From NCBI GenBank assembly GCA_024401715.1, contig JAKSKO010000025.1, forward strand, positions 1 through 32,495: DNA of 32,495 nucleotides, read 5' to 3'. The notes under the pieces were generated by a model, which saw only the letters and a program-made list of their open reading frames with translations, was not told where the DNA came from and did no database searches. Shown in pieces: positions 15,928-23,291 of this stretch. Position numbers and translations under genes: made by a program. Every line of letters starts with the position of its first letter. The first letter of the stretch is position 1. Source of the stretch: Bacteroidales bacterium. Its GTDB lineage: Bacteria > Bacteroidota > Bacteroidia > Bacteroidales > UBA932.

Positions 15928-15935
15928 TAAATTTG
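15928..15935 (+). promoter_or_regulatory. Promoter -7 box of the GH18-ThuA gene
   Basis: TAAATTTG, a TAnnTTTG match 25 nt before the ATG at 15961. No clear -33 box. Confidence 0.58.
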
Positions 15936-15960
15936 CATCTGTCTTGATCGGAAGAAGATT

Positions 15961-17748
15961 ATGAGAAACTTTCTGTTATTGCTCCTTATGGGAGGAATAG
16001 GCCTGGCTGCGTGCCGGCAGACGCATGAAATTCCAGCCGTCGAAGAAGAACCGCAACTTCCCAAGGTTGTGGTGGCCTACGTGACTTCCTGGACATCGGA
16101 AATGCCGGACCCGTCTCTGATGACGCATATCAATTATTCCTTCGGCCATGTGAACAACAGTTTCAACGGTGTGCGCATAGACAACGAAAAGCGCCTGGCT
16201 GCCATTGTGGAGCACAGAAACCGCATGCAGGAGAATCTTCCCGATTCCGCCCGTACAAAGATAATGCTTTCCATAGGAGGATGGGGCAGCGGACGCTTCA
16301 GCGAGATGGTAAGCGATTCTCTGCTAAGGAACAGTTTCTGCATGGACTGCCGCAGGATTGTTGAAGAATTCGGCCTGGACGGAATAGACATAGACTGGGA
16401 GTATCCGGGCAGCAATCTTGCCAATATCTCCTACGCTCCCACAGACTCGGACAATTTCAGCCTTCTGATGCGCGATTTGCGCAGCTGCCTTGGAGACGGA
16501 TACTGCCTCACCATGGCATCGGCCGCATCGGCAAAACATGTGAATTTCCCGGATTTCATCGGATATATGGATTTCGTGAACATCATGGCTTATGACATGG
16601 CTAATGCGCCATACCATCATTCCGCTCTGTACGATTCCGAAATCAGCGGAAGTTTCACCTCTTCCAAAGCTGTCCAGGCGCATCTGGAAGCCGGCGTTCC
16701 GAAGCACAAACTGGTGCTGGGCGTTCCTTTCTATGGCAGGGGAGGCCGGAAGAACGGGCAGAATTACGTGAATTTCAATGTGCGTGACATAGATCCCGCC
16801 AAATATGAGCTTTGCTGGAGCGGGGAAGCCATGGTACCTTATATAAGGAATAAGAAGGGGGAGATGGTATTCGGCCTGGAGAACCAGAGGTCCCTTGGCA
16901 TCAAATGCGACTATGTTCTGGAGCAGGGGCTGCGCGGAATAATGTACTGGGATTATGCGTGCAACGATGCGGACCTCAGTCAGAGCCGCCTGCTGGCAAA
17001 GAAGATACTGGATTATCCCGCAAGCGTGACTTCGGGCGCCGATTATGCCGGAAACCGCGTGCGTTTCAAGGCGCTGGTGTATTACACGGAGCATGCCGAA
17101 GAGGCTCATGTGCAGTTCGCACACCAGAGCATTGAATTTTTCAAGAAACTTGCCGTCGGCAACGGTTTCAGCGTTGAGACCTGCACGGACCTTTGCAAAT
17201 ATGGGTCGCGCGCTTTGGACCGCTTCGACCTTATCATCTCTGTGAATGCCGCCCCGCAAAGCGGGAAGGAGCGCACTGCTTTCAGGAACTATATGGAGAA
17301 CGGAGGCGGATGGATAGGCTTCCATGCGGCTGCATACAACGATGCCGGCACAAACTGGCCGTGGTTTCTGGATTTCATAGGAGGCGGTCGCTTCCTTTGT
17401 AACAACTGGCCTCCGCAACCTGCTCTGGTTCAGCTGGATACCCTGGGCCATCCCGTTACGCGCAACCTGCCGGCAGAGTTTGTCATTCCGGCCAGCGAAT
17501 ATTACCAGTGGACTCCTTCGCCGCGCCAGAACCCCGATGTGGACGTGCTCCTCAGCATTTCACCGAAGAACTACCCGATGGGCCTTAAGGATATAGTGTA
17601 TGACGGAGACTGGCCTCTGGTTTGGACAAACCGCAAATACAGGATGATTTACCTGAATATGGGCCACGGAGACGAGGAGTTTACGGATGCTACGCAGAAC
17701 CTCCTTTTTGTGAATGCCCTTCAATGGATTACTAAACTTAATGACTGA
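15961..17748 (+). CDS. GH18 glycoside hydrolase fused to a ThuA-like domain, lipoprotein
   Basis: A 595-residue two-domain protein. A signal peptide with lipobox GLAAC (Cys18) predicts a membrane-anchored, periplasmic or surface protein. Residues about 34-350 are a GH18 barrel: IMLSIGGWGSG (105-111), the catalytic DxxDxDxE as D140-G-I-D143-I-D145-W-E147, NIMAYDMAN (208-214), GVPFYGRGG and GIMYWDY. GH18 members cleave chitin, chito-oligosaccharides or N-glycan cores. Residues about 367-595 match the ThuA-like fold (DUF1037/trehalose-utilization group): WIGFHAAAY, a WPWF and GGGRF segment, HPVTRNLP and ASEYYQW. The join is open and uninterrupted. The actual substrate cannot be told from sequence. 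It is cotranscribed with an SGNH hydrolase 5 nt downstream. Confidence 0.9.
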   Translation: MRNFLLLLLMGGIGLAACRQTHEIPAVEEEPQLPKVVVAYVTSWTSEMPDPSLMTHINYSFGHVNNSFNGVRIDNEKRLAAIVEHRNRMQENLPDSARTKIMLSIGGWGSGRFSEMVSDSLLRNSFCMDCRRIVEEFGLDGIDIDWEYPGSNLANISYAPTDSDNFSLLMRDLRSCLGDGYCLTMASAASAKHVNFPDFIGYMDFVNIMAYDMANAPYHHSALYDSEISGSFTSSKAVQAHLEAGVPKHKLVLGVPFYGRGGRKNGQNYVNFNVRDIDPAKYELCWSGEAMVPYIRNKKGEMVFGLENQRSLGIKCDYVLEQGLRGIMYWDYACNDADLSQSRLLAKKILDYPASVTSGADYAGNRVRFKALVYYTEHAEEAHVQFAHQSIEFFKKLAVGNGFSVETCTDLCKYGSRALDRFDLIISVNAAPQSGKERTAFRNYMENGGGWIGFHAAAYNDAGTNWPWFLDFIGGGRFLCNNWPPQPALVQLDTLGHPVTRNLPAEFVIPASEYYQWTPSPRQNPDVDVLLSISPKNYPMGLKDIVYDGDWPLVWTNRKYRMIYLNMGHGDEEFTDATQNLLFVNALQWITKLND

Positions 17749-17753
17749 ATAAG

Positions 17754-18467
17754 ATGAAACGTATTGTTCTAACCCTGGCCCTTGGCCTGTGCGCATTCTC
17801 TGTGAAGGCGCAGGTGTATTTCAACACCGATGTAAACGTTAACTACGCCTTGTGCGACGATCTGCAGTGGATACAGCGCTATGAGCACGATATCATAACC
17901 CTGTGCCAGAGGGATGCGCAGTGCAAGGATTTCAATTGCGACATTCTTTTCCTTGGCAGCTCTTCCATCCGCATGTGGACCAGCATGAAAGAGGATTTCC
18001 CTGCATACAGCACGGTAAACAGAGGCTATGGCGGAGCAACAATGCGCGATATTCTTTACAACTACTCTATCCTTTTCTCTAAATACCAGCCACGCAACAT
18101 TGTCTTCTATTGCGATAACGACATCGCCGGCAATGAGCATGACCTTGGCGTGGGAGAGTGGTACGACCTTTACCGCTGCGTCTTCAACAAGATACACAGG
18201 GATTATCCCGAGACCAAGATTTATGCCCTCAGCATCAAATACAGCGTCCGCAGAGAGCATCTTAGGGACAAACAGCGCCTGGAGAACGCCCTGCTGCAGG
18301 AATTCTGCGAGAAAAACGATTGGATAACTTTCGTGGATGTAGCCACCCCTCTGCTGAATGCCGATGGCACTCCGAATGAGAGCCTGTTCCTTCAGGACCA
18401 GCTTCATCTTAACCGCGAGGGTTACAGCCTCTGGACAAAAGCCATCATGGCAGCAGGCCTGAAGTAG
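17754..18467 (+). CDS. Exported SGNH/GDSL-family hydrolase
   Basis: A 237-residue serine esterase-type protein with a signal peptide (MKRIVLTLALGLCAFSVKA, cleavage near residue 19). SGNH blocks are visible: block I ILFLGSSSIRMW with the nucleophile Ser about residue 70, block II NRGYGGAT (Gly), block III YCDNDI (Asn), block V DQLHLN (Asp and His). The family removes acetyl or acyl groups from sugars and lipids. The gene is 5 nt after the GH18-ThuA gene, so a joint role such as deacetylating the glycan the GH18 cleaves is a reasonable inference. A strong terminator follows. Confidence 0.88.
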   Translation: MKRIVLTLALGLCAFSVKAQVYFNTDVNVNYALCDDLQWIQRYEHDIITLCQRDAQCKDFNCDILFLGSSSIRMWTSMKEDFPAYSTVNRGYGGATMRDILYNYSILFSKYQPRNIVFYCDNDIAGNEHDLGVGEWYDLYRCVFNKIHRDYPETKIYALSIKYSVRREHLRDKQRLENALLQEFCEKNDWITFVDVATPLLNADGTPNESLFLQDQLHLNREGYSLWTKAIMAAGLK

Positions 18468-18490
18468 GGTCCGATACCGTAAATACAATA

Positions 18491-18517
18491 AAGGGGCCGG
18501 CATTTCGCCGGCCCCTT
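18491..18517. terminator. Bidirectional terminator between SGNH and pepD genes
   Basis: AAGGGGCCGGC, loop ATTTC, GCCGGCCCCTT: a perfect 11-bp GC-rich stem between the two converging genes, followed by TTGTT on the plus strand. Confidence 0.85.
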
Positions 18518-18537
18518 GTTATGATGTGATGTCTCTG

Positions 18538-20040
18538 TTAATAGCTCTTTGGGAGAACGTGACCGGTGTGGTGGCCGGCTTCTGCCTCAGGGATATTCTT
18601 GAGAACTTCGCAGAGATACTCGAATGCGTGGCCTACAGAAGGGATGTAGAGCTTCTCTGCAGGGCTGTGAGGGAAGCAGAGGGTTGGGCCGAAGGCAATC
18701 ATGTCCCAGTGTGGGTAGCTTGCGCTGAAGATACCGCACTCCAGACCGCCGTGAGTTGCGTTCACGATAGGCTCTTTGCCGTTAAGCTTCTTGTATACCT
18801 CTTTCATAACCTTGAGGATAGCGGAATTCTCGTTTGGTTTCCAGCCGTTGTATGCGCCGTCCATCACCACATTGCAGCCGATGAGGTCGAACAAAGCTTT
18901 CTGACGCAGTGCAAGAGTGTCTTTTGCGCTGTCTACAGAACTGCGGGTGAGGGATTTCACGAAGAACTCTCCGCTGCCAATCTTCACCAGAGCCATGTTG
19001 GTTGAAGTCTCTGTGAGGCCGGCGATAACCTCGCTCATTCTCTCCGGGCCGTGAGGACATGCCATGAGGGCGCGTACGAACTGGAGGGCATCAGCAGCAG
19101 GAACATACTCGGATACTTTCTCCGGGCTTGGAAGGAATATCATTTCCGCCTTAGGGTCTGAGATGTGGTGCTCGTCCAGGATCTCTTTCATAAGGGCAAC
19201 AACCTCTTTTACGATTTCTGTCTCGTTAGCTTCAGGAATAAGCACCTGAGCTGCGCTGGTGATAGGGATGGCATTGCGCAATGAGCCGCCTTCCATTCCA
19301 ACCAGAAGGGCACCGTATTTCTCCAGAAGGGTGAGCAGGATGCGTGCCACAGACTTGTTGGCGTTGATTCGTCCAAGAGGGATGTCCTGGCCGCTGTGTC
19401 CGCCTTCGCCTTTGTCGGCGCTGATAGTGTAGAGGTGGTATCCGGCAGGAATTTCGGTACAAGGAGTGTAGCTCTTTGTTGCGGTAACATTTACGCCGCC
19501 TGCACAGCCAACGCAAAGTGCGCCATCCTCTTCCTCGTCCAGGTTCAGGAGGATTTCGCCGTTGAGGGCATCCGGGCTGAGTGCGCGTGCACCTGTCATG
19601 CCCTGTTCCTCGTCAACTGTGAACACTGCCTCCAGAGGACCGTGCTGAAGATCTTCTGACTGAAGCACTGCAAGGGCGAGTGCAACACCAATACCGTTGT
19701 CTGCGCCAAGGGTTGTGCCTTTTGTCTTCACCCATTCGCCGTCGATGACTGTCTGGATAGGGTCAGTATCGAAGTTGTGTGTGGAATCACTGGTCTTTGC
19801 GGGAACCATATCCATGTGGCCCTGCATTACAACACCTTTGAGGTTCTCGAAACCAGGGGTTGCAGGTTTGCGGATTATAACGTTTCCAACCTCATCCCTA
19901 TGGCTTTCAAGGCCGTGTGAAAGGCCCCACTCGTATAGAAATTCGGAAGCTTTCTGCTCGTTCTTTGAAGGACGCGGAATCTGAGTCAGTGCGTAGAAAT
20001 TGGTCCACACTGCTGCTGGCTGTAGATCTTTGATTGACAT
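18538..20040 (-). CDS. pepD: Cytosol non-specific dipeptidase (M20C, PepD)
   Basis: Zinc aminoacyl-histidine-type dipeptidase that finishes peptide breakdown in the cytosol. The 500-residue length is normal. Metal and catalytic residues of the M20 family are visible: GHMDM (H75, D77), GADNGIG (D114), DEEQGMTGA (E144 general base, E145), the lid-domain GGEGHSGQDIP-like stretch and a C-terminal GHAFEYL. No signal peptide. It diverges from a peptide transporter gene, which fits uptake of oligopeptides followed by hydrolysis. ATG at 20040; promoter box at 20091-20098. Confidence 0.96.
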   Translation of the reverse strand: MSIKDLQPAAVWTNFYALTQIPRPSKNEQKASEFLYEWGLSHGLESHRDEVGNVIIRKPATPGFENLKGVVMQGHMDMVPAKTSDSTHNFDTDPIQTVIDGEWVKTKGTTLGADNGIGVALALAVLQSEDLQHGPLEAVFTVDEEQGMTGARALSPDALNGEILLNLDEEEDGALCVGCAGGVNVTATKSYTPCTEIPAGYHLYTISADKGEGGHSGQDIPLGRINANKSVARILLTLLEKYGALLVGMEGGSLRNAIPITSAAQVLIPEANETEIVKEVVALMKEILDEHHISDPKAEMIFLPSPEKVSEYVPAADALQFVRALMACPHGPERMSEVIAGLTETSTNMALVKIGSGEFFVKSLTRSSVDSAKDTLALRQKALFDLIGCNVVMDGAYNGWKPNENSAILKVMKEVYKKLNGKEPIVNATHGGLECGIFSASYPHWDMIAFGPTLCFPHSPAEKLYIPSVGHAFEYLCEVLKNIPEAEAGHHTGHVLPKSY

Positions 20041-20090
20041 AGTATAATAATTTGGTTTGTTTCAAAAAACTATTGCAAAACGCAATTAGG

Positions 20091-20098
20091 CAAATTTA
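20091..20098 (-). promoter_or_regulatory. Promoter -7 box of pepD
   Basis: The minus strand reads TAAATTTG, with TTG about 19 nt upstream (GTTGC) at the -33 position. Its -33 region overlaps the -7 box of the divergent POT gene, so the two promoters may compete. Confidence 0.68.
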
Positions 20099-20110
20099 CT
20101 ATTATTTTAT

Positions 20111-20118
20111 TAACTTTG
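20111..20118 (+). promoter_or_regulatory. Promoter -7 box of the POT transporter gene
   Basis: TAACTTTG (TAnnTTTG), 35 nt before the ATG at 20154. Confidence 0.62.
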
Positions 20119-20153
20119 CAACGCATATTGTAAATCTATAAAACCTTTATATT

Positions 20154-21713
20154 ATGTTCAAAAATCAACCTAAAGGCCTTTTCGCTCTAGCCCTTGCAAA
20201 CACCGGCGAGCGTTTCGGCTATTACACTATGCTGGCCATCTTCGCCCTTTTCATGCAGGCGAAATTCGGCTGGGACGAGGCTGCAGCGGGACAGGTATAT
20301 GCAATCTTCCTTGCAGCTGTTTACTTCATGCCTCTTGTGGGCGGTATGCTTGCCGATAGAATCGGTTATGGCAAATGCGTTACCGTGGGTATCGCTGTAA
20401 TGTTCCTGGGCTATCTTGCAATGGCCCTTCCTACAGGAGCCGATCTTGCCGGAAAACTTACAATGTTCGGAGGTCTTGCCCTCATAGCAACCGGTACCGG
20501 TCTGTTCAAAGGTAACCTTCAGGTGCTTGTGGGCAATCTGTATGACGATTCCAAATATGCGGCCAAACGAGACAGCGCTTTCAGCCTTTTCTACATGGCT
20601 ATCAACATAGGCGCAATGTTCGCACCTGCAATGGCAAAATATGTGACCAACTGGAAACTTTCACAGAGCGGTTTCACCTATGATGCTGCAAACTTCGACC
20701 CTGCATACCTCGAAGCCCTCTCAGGCGCATACGGCCTCTGTTTCGGCGTGGCTTGTATCTCGCTTATCCTTTCAGTTGCCATCTACTTCGGCACACGCAA
20801 CTGGTGGAAACATGCCGATGTCAACGCAAAACAGGCAAAACAGGGTGCTGCAGCAGAGTCTGTTGTGGAGCTTACCCCTAAGCAGACAAAGGACCGCATG
20901 GTTGCACTCCTTCTTGTGTTCGCCGTTGTAATCTTCTTCTGGATGGCATTCCACCAGAACGGTTCTGCGCTTACATTCTTCGCAAAGAAATACACCGTAG
21001 GCTCTGTTGCCGGTCCTATGAGAATATGCTTCAACATCTGGAGCCTTGCCCTCATCGCGGCTTCAATCTACACTCTCTTCGGCATTTTCCAGAACGACAG
21101 CACAAAAGGCAAATGCATCTCTGCCGTTGCCACCTGCGCACTGTGGGGCGGTGCTTACGCTCTTTACGCCGGTATGCCGGACCCTATGGCAATCCAGCCT
21201 TCAGACTTCCAGCAGTTCAACCCATTCTTCGTGGTTGCCCTCACCCCAATCTCAATCGCACTTTTCGGCGCGCTTGCAAACAAGGGCAAAGAGCCTTCTG
21301 CGCCTAAGAAGATTGCCCTTGGTATGCTTGTAGCCGCTCTTGGTTTCGTGGTTATCACCCTTGGTTCATTCGGCCTCATGTCTCCAAGCGAGCTTGGTGA
21401 GAGCGGCACACAGAACATCCTTAGCCCAAGCTGGCTTATCGGCACATACCTCACCCTTACCTTCGCAGAGCTTCTGCTCAGCCCTATGGGTATCAGCTTC
21501 GTTTCAAAGGTGGCTCCTCCAAAATACAAGGGCCTTATGATGGGCGGCTGGTTCGGTGCCACTGCAATAGGCAACTACCTAAGCTCTATCCCTTCAATGC
21601 TTTGGAACAAGATTCCTCTTATGGCAAACTGGGGCATACTTATTGCTCTGTGTCTTGTAAGTGCAATTATCATGTTCGCACTTCTGAAGAAGATAGAGGC
21701 TGCAACAAAATAA
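20154..21713 (+). CDS. Proton-dependent oligopeptide (POT/PTR2) transporter
   Basis: A 519-residue MFS-type inner-membrane carrier importing di- and tripeptides with protons. The hallmark TM1 motif ExxERFxYY appears as NTGERFGYY (residues 17-24), followed by the MFS loop GGMLADRIGYGK and FSLFYMAINIGAMFAP of TM5. The C-half has FWMAFHQNGSALTFFAKK and FAELLLSPMGISFVSKVAPPKYKGLMMGGWFGATAIGNYL, both standard for the family (key residues E-L-L-S-P-G and P-P). About 14 membrane segments are expected. It lies opposite pepD and 14 nt upstream of the DUF4251 gene. Confidence 0.95.
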   Translation: MFKNQPKGLFALALANTGERFGYYTMLAIFALFMQAKFGWDEAAAGQVYAIFLAAVYFMPLVGGMLADRIGYGKCVTVGIAVMFLGYLAMALPTGADLAGKLTMFGGLALIATGTGLFKGNLQVLVGNLYDDSKYAAKRDSAFSLFYMAINIGAMFAPAMAKYVTNWKLSQSGFTYDAANFDPAYLEALSGAYGLCFGVACISLILSVAIYFGTRNWWKHADVNAKQAKQGAAAESVVELTPKQTKDRMVALLLVFAVVIFFWMAFHQNGSALTFFAKKYTVGSVAGPMRICFNIWSLALIAASIYTLFGIFQNDSTKGKCISAVATCALWGGAYALYAGMPDPMAIQPSDFQQFNPFFVVALTPISIALFGALANKGKEPSAPKKIALGMLVAALGFVVITLGSFGLMSPSELGESGTQNILSPSWLIGTYLTLTFAELLLSPMGISFVSKVAPPKYKGLMMGGWFGATAIGNYLSSIPSMLWNKIPLMANWGILIALCLVSAIIMFALLKKIEAATK

Positions 21714-21727
21714 AAAAATAACAGGTT

Positions 21728-22183
21728 ATGAAAACACTTATTGTTTCTCTTCTTGCAATACTTTCCATGGTTTCTCCGGACGATAAGGCAAATCTGGAGG
21801 CAATCAGGAACCGCGATGTGAAAATCAGCGTTAACACAATCATTCCCAGCGGAATGCCAAGCCAGGTTGTTACCGATGAATATACAATCACTATCAAGGA
21901 CGGCAAGGTAAAAGCGGATCTTCCTTACATGGGAACTGCAAATACCGCCATTATCCCTGGCGTTGACGAGACAGGCATGGTGTTCAATGACTGTCCGATA
22001 GAGATTGAAGAGAATGACAAGAAAGCTGACAAAGGCGAGTATCTGTGGCGTTTCAAGGCGATGTGCGGCAATGAGACCGTTGACGTCAACATTACCCTGA
22101 TGACAAACGGAAGTGCAACGATTATCTGCTCTCCGGCAAACCGCAGCGTAATCACCTATTACGGCAGCTTCGGAGAAGAATAG
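21728..22183 (+). CDS. DUF4251-domain protein
   Basis: A 151-residue protein of unknown function. A short hydrophobic N-terminus (MKTLIVSLLAILSMVS) looks like a signal peptide. The rest resembles DUF4251, a Bacteroidota family of small exported proteins: DEYTITIKDGKVKADLPYMGTA, a VDETGMVFNDCPIEIEE strand region and a terminal VITYYGSFGEE. (The YTI-x-G-x-V-x-ADLPYxG core is the part that points to the family.) The gene lies 14 nt behind the POT transporter gene and ends before a clear terminator, so it is likely cotranscribed with it. No function is proposed. Confidence 0.78.
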   Translation: MKTLIVSLLAILSMVSPDDKANLEAIRNRDVKISVNTIIPSGMPSQVVTDEYTITIKDGKVKADLPYMGTANTAIIPGVDETGMVFNDCPIEIEENDKKADKGEYLWRFKAMCGNETVDVNITLMTNGSATIICSPANRSVITYYGSFGEE

Positions 22184-22216
22184 CAGGGATTCAAGCCTGC
22201 TTTCTCCAAATATGCG

Positions 22217-22251
22217 AAAAAATCCGATTTTTTAATGAAATCGGATTTTTT
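22217..22251 (+). terminator. Terminator of the POT-DUF4251 unit
   Basis: AAAAAATCCGATTT and AAATCGGATTTTTT form a 14-bp perfect stem with a 7-nt loop, ending in a T-run. The symmetric A and T tracts would also stop minus-strand transcripts coming through the tRNA gene. Confidence 0.85.
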
Positions 22252-22256
22252 CTGTT

Positions 22257-22264
22257 TATCTTTG
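22257..22264 (+). promoter_or_regulatory. Promoter -7 box of tRNA-Ser
   Basis: TATCTTTG, 10 nt before the tRNA 5' end. It directly abuts the T-run of the preceding terminator. Confidence 0.62.
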
Positions 22265-22274
22265 TGCCATCATT

Positions 22275-22362
22275 GGAAGGATGCTCGAGTGGCTGAAGAG
22301 GCACGCCTGGAAAGCGTGTGTACGTCAAAAGCGTATCGGGGGTTCGAATCCCCCTCCTTCCG
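22275..22362 (+). tRNA. tRNA-Ser (anticodon GGA)
   Basis: Class II tRNA of 88 nt. Acceptor arms GGAAGGA (22275-22281) and TCCTTCC (22355-22361) pair, with discriminator G362. The anticodon stem CACGC/GCGTG encloses CTGGAAA with anticodon GGA at 22309-22311, reading UCC and UCU. The variable arm is long (about 22319-22337), and the T arm is GGGGG-TTCGAAT-CCCCC. CCA is not encoded in the DNA. Confidence 0.97.
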
Positions 22363-22369
22363 CAAATTC

Positions 22370-23290
22370 TTATTCAAGAAAGACGCCGTCCAGAAATATC
22401 TTCAGGTAGGCAATCCAGTTGGGCCAGTCGTGACGGCCGCCGGTTACAATGAAATCATGCGGATAGCCGCTGGCTGCCAGATTCACGGATTCATATTCGG
22501 AATGCCTGTAGTACAGGTCCATCCTGCCAATCATAAGTGAATAGCGTTTTGGACGGTTCTCCGGGGCAAACTGCACTTTCATATTCTCTTTGAAGTTCTT
22601 CCTGTTGTAGAAACCGCTGTGTTCACTCTTTTTGATATTTGTCTTGAAGATAGGGGAGAAGAGGCCCACATAATCAAAACAGTCCGGCCAGGTTGCAGTG
22701 ATGTAGGCAGACTGCAGGGAGCCCAGGCTGAGTCCCGCAATGGCGCGGTGCTGTTTGTCCGGAATGGTGCGGAATTCCCTGTCTACATAAGGCAAGACGT
22801 CACGCATGAAAGAAGCTTCGAATCCTCCGTCCACGGTGGAAAGAGCTTGAACAAGGGATTTGAAGCTTGAGTTCATTCCCTGTTCTTCCGTGTCGTACTG
22901 GTTGCAATTCAGAGCCACGATAATTGAAGCCGGCATTCTGCCTATGCGTGTGAGGCTGTCCACCGTAGAAATCATTTCTCCCTGAAGTATCCATGCGGTT
23001 TCATTGCCGCGCGCTCCGTGCAGCAGATAAACCACCGGATATCTCTTGTCACTGCTGTAGTAATCTGCAGGCAGATACACCAGCATACGGCGCTGGGACG
23101 GGCCTTTTATGGATGTCTTGTAGAATCTTTCTTCCAGTATGCCTTCCACCTTCATGCCCTGGGTCATCTCCAGGGGGCTGGGATTCGGCTTGTGGCTGTA
23201 GGGAAGAAAAATCTGTTCGTATATGCTGCAAGAACTGGCGCAAGAGCAAAGAAAGGCCAGCAGCACAAAAAAACGTGATAGTTTGGTCAT
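22370..23290 (-). CDS. Exported alpha/beta-hydrolase esterase (esterase D/feruloyl-esterase-like)
   Basis: A 306-residue predicted esterase. The N-terminus has a signal peptide rich in Cys (LLAFLCSCASSC); a lipoprotein Cys in ASSC is possible. The fold signatures are RMLVYLPADYY, the oxyanion-region strand YPVVYLLHGARGNETAW, the nucleophile elbow AGLSLGS with its Ser, and GGRHDWPNWIAYL with the likely catalytic His. This matches the putative-esterase (PF00756) family, often acting on carbohydrate esters or as siderophore esterases. ATG at 23290 comes 1 nt after the parE stop; an in-frame TTG at 23302 lies inside parE and was not chosen. Last gene of the operon. Substrate unknown. Confidence 0.87.
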   Translation of the reverse strand: MTKLSRFFVLLAFLCSCASSCSIYEQIFLPYSHKPNPSPLEMTQGMKVEGILEERFYKTSIKGPSQRRMLVYLPADYYSSDKRYPVVYLLHGARGNETAWILQGEMISTVDSLTRIGRMPASIIVALNCNQYDTEEQGMNSSFKSLVQALSTVDGGFEASFMRDVLPYVDREFRTIPDKQHRAIAGLSLGSLQSAYITATWPDCFDYVGLFSPIFKTNIKKSEHSGFYNRKNFKENMKVQFAPENRPKRYSLMIGRMDLYYRHSEYESVNLAASGYPHDFIVTGGRHDWPNWIAYLKIFLDGVFLE

Positions 23291-23291
23291 G

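Noticed and set aside
16324..17451. Long open frame (375 codons) on the minus strand inside the GH18-ThuA gene
   Set aside because: It is antisense to a gene with intact catalytic motifs, has no family-like sequence and no promoter; it arises from codon bias.
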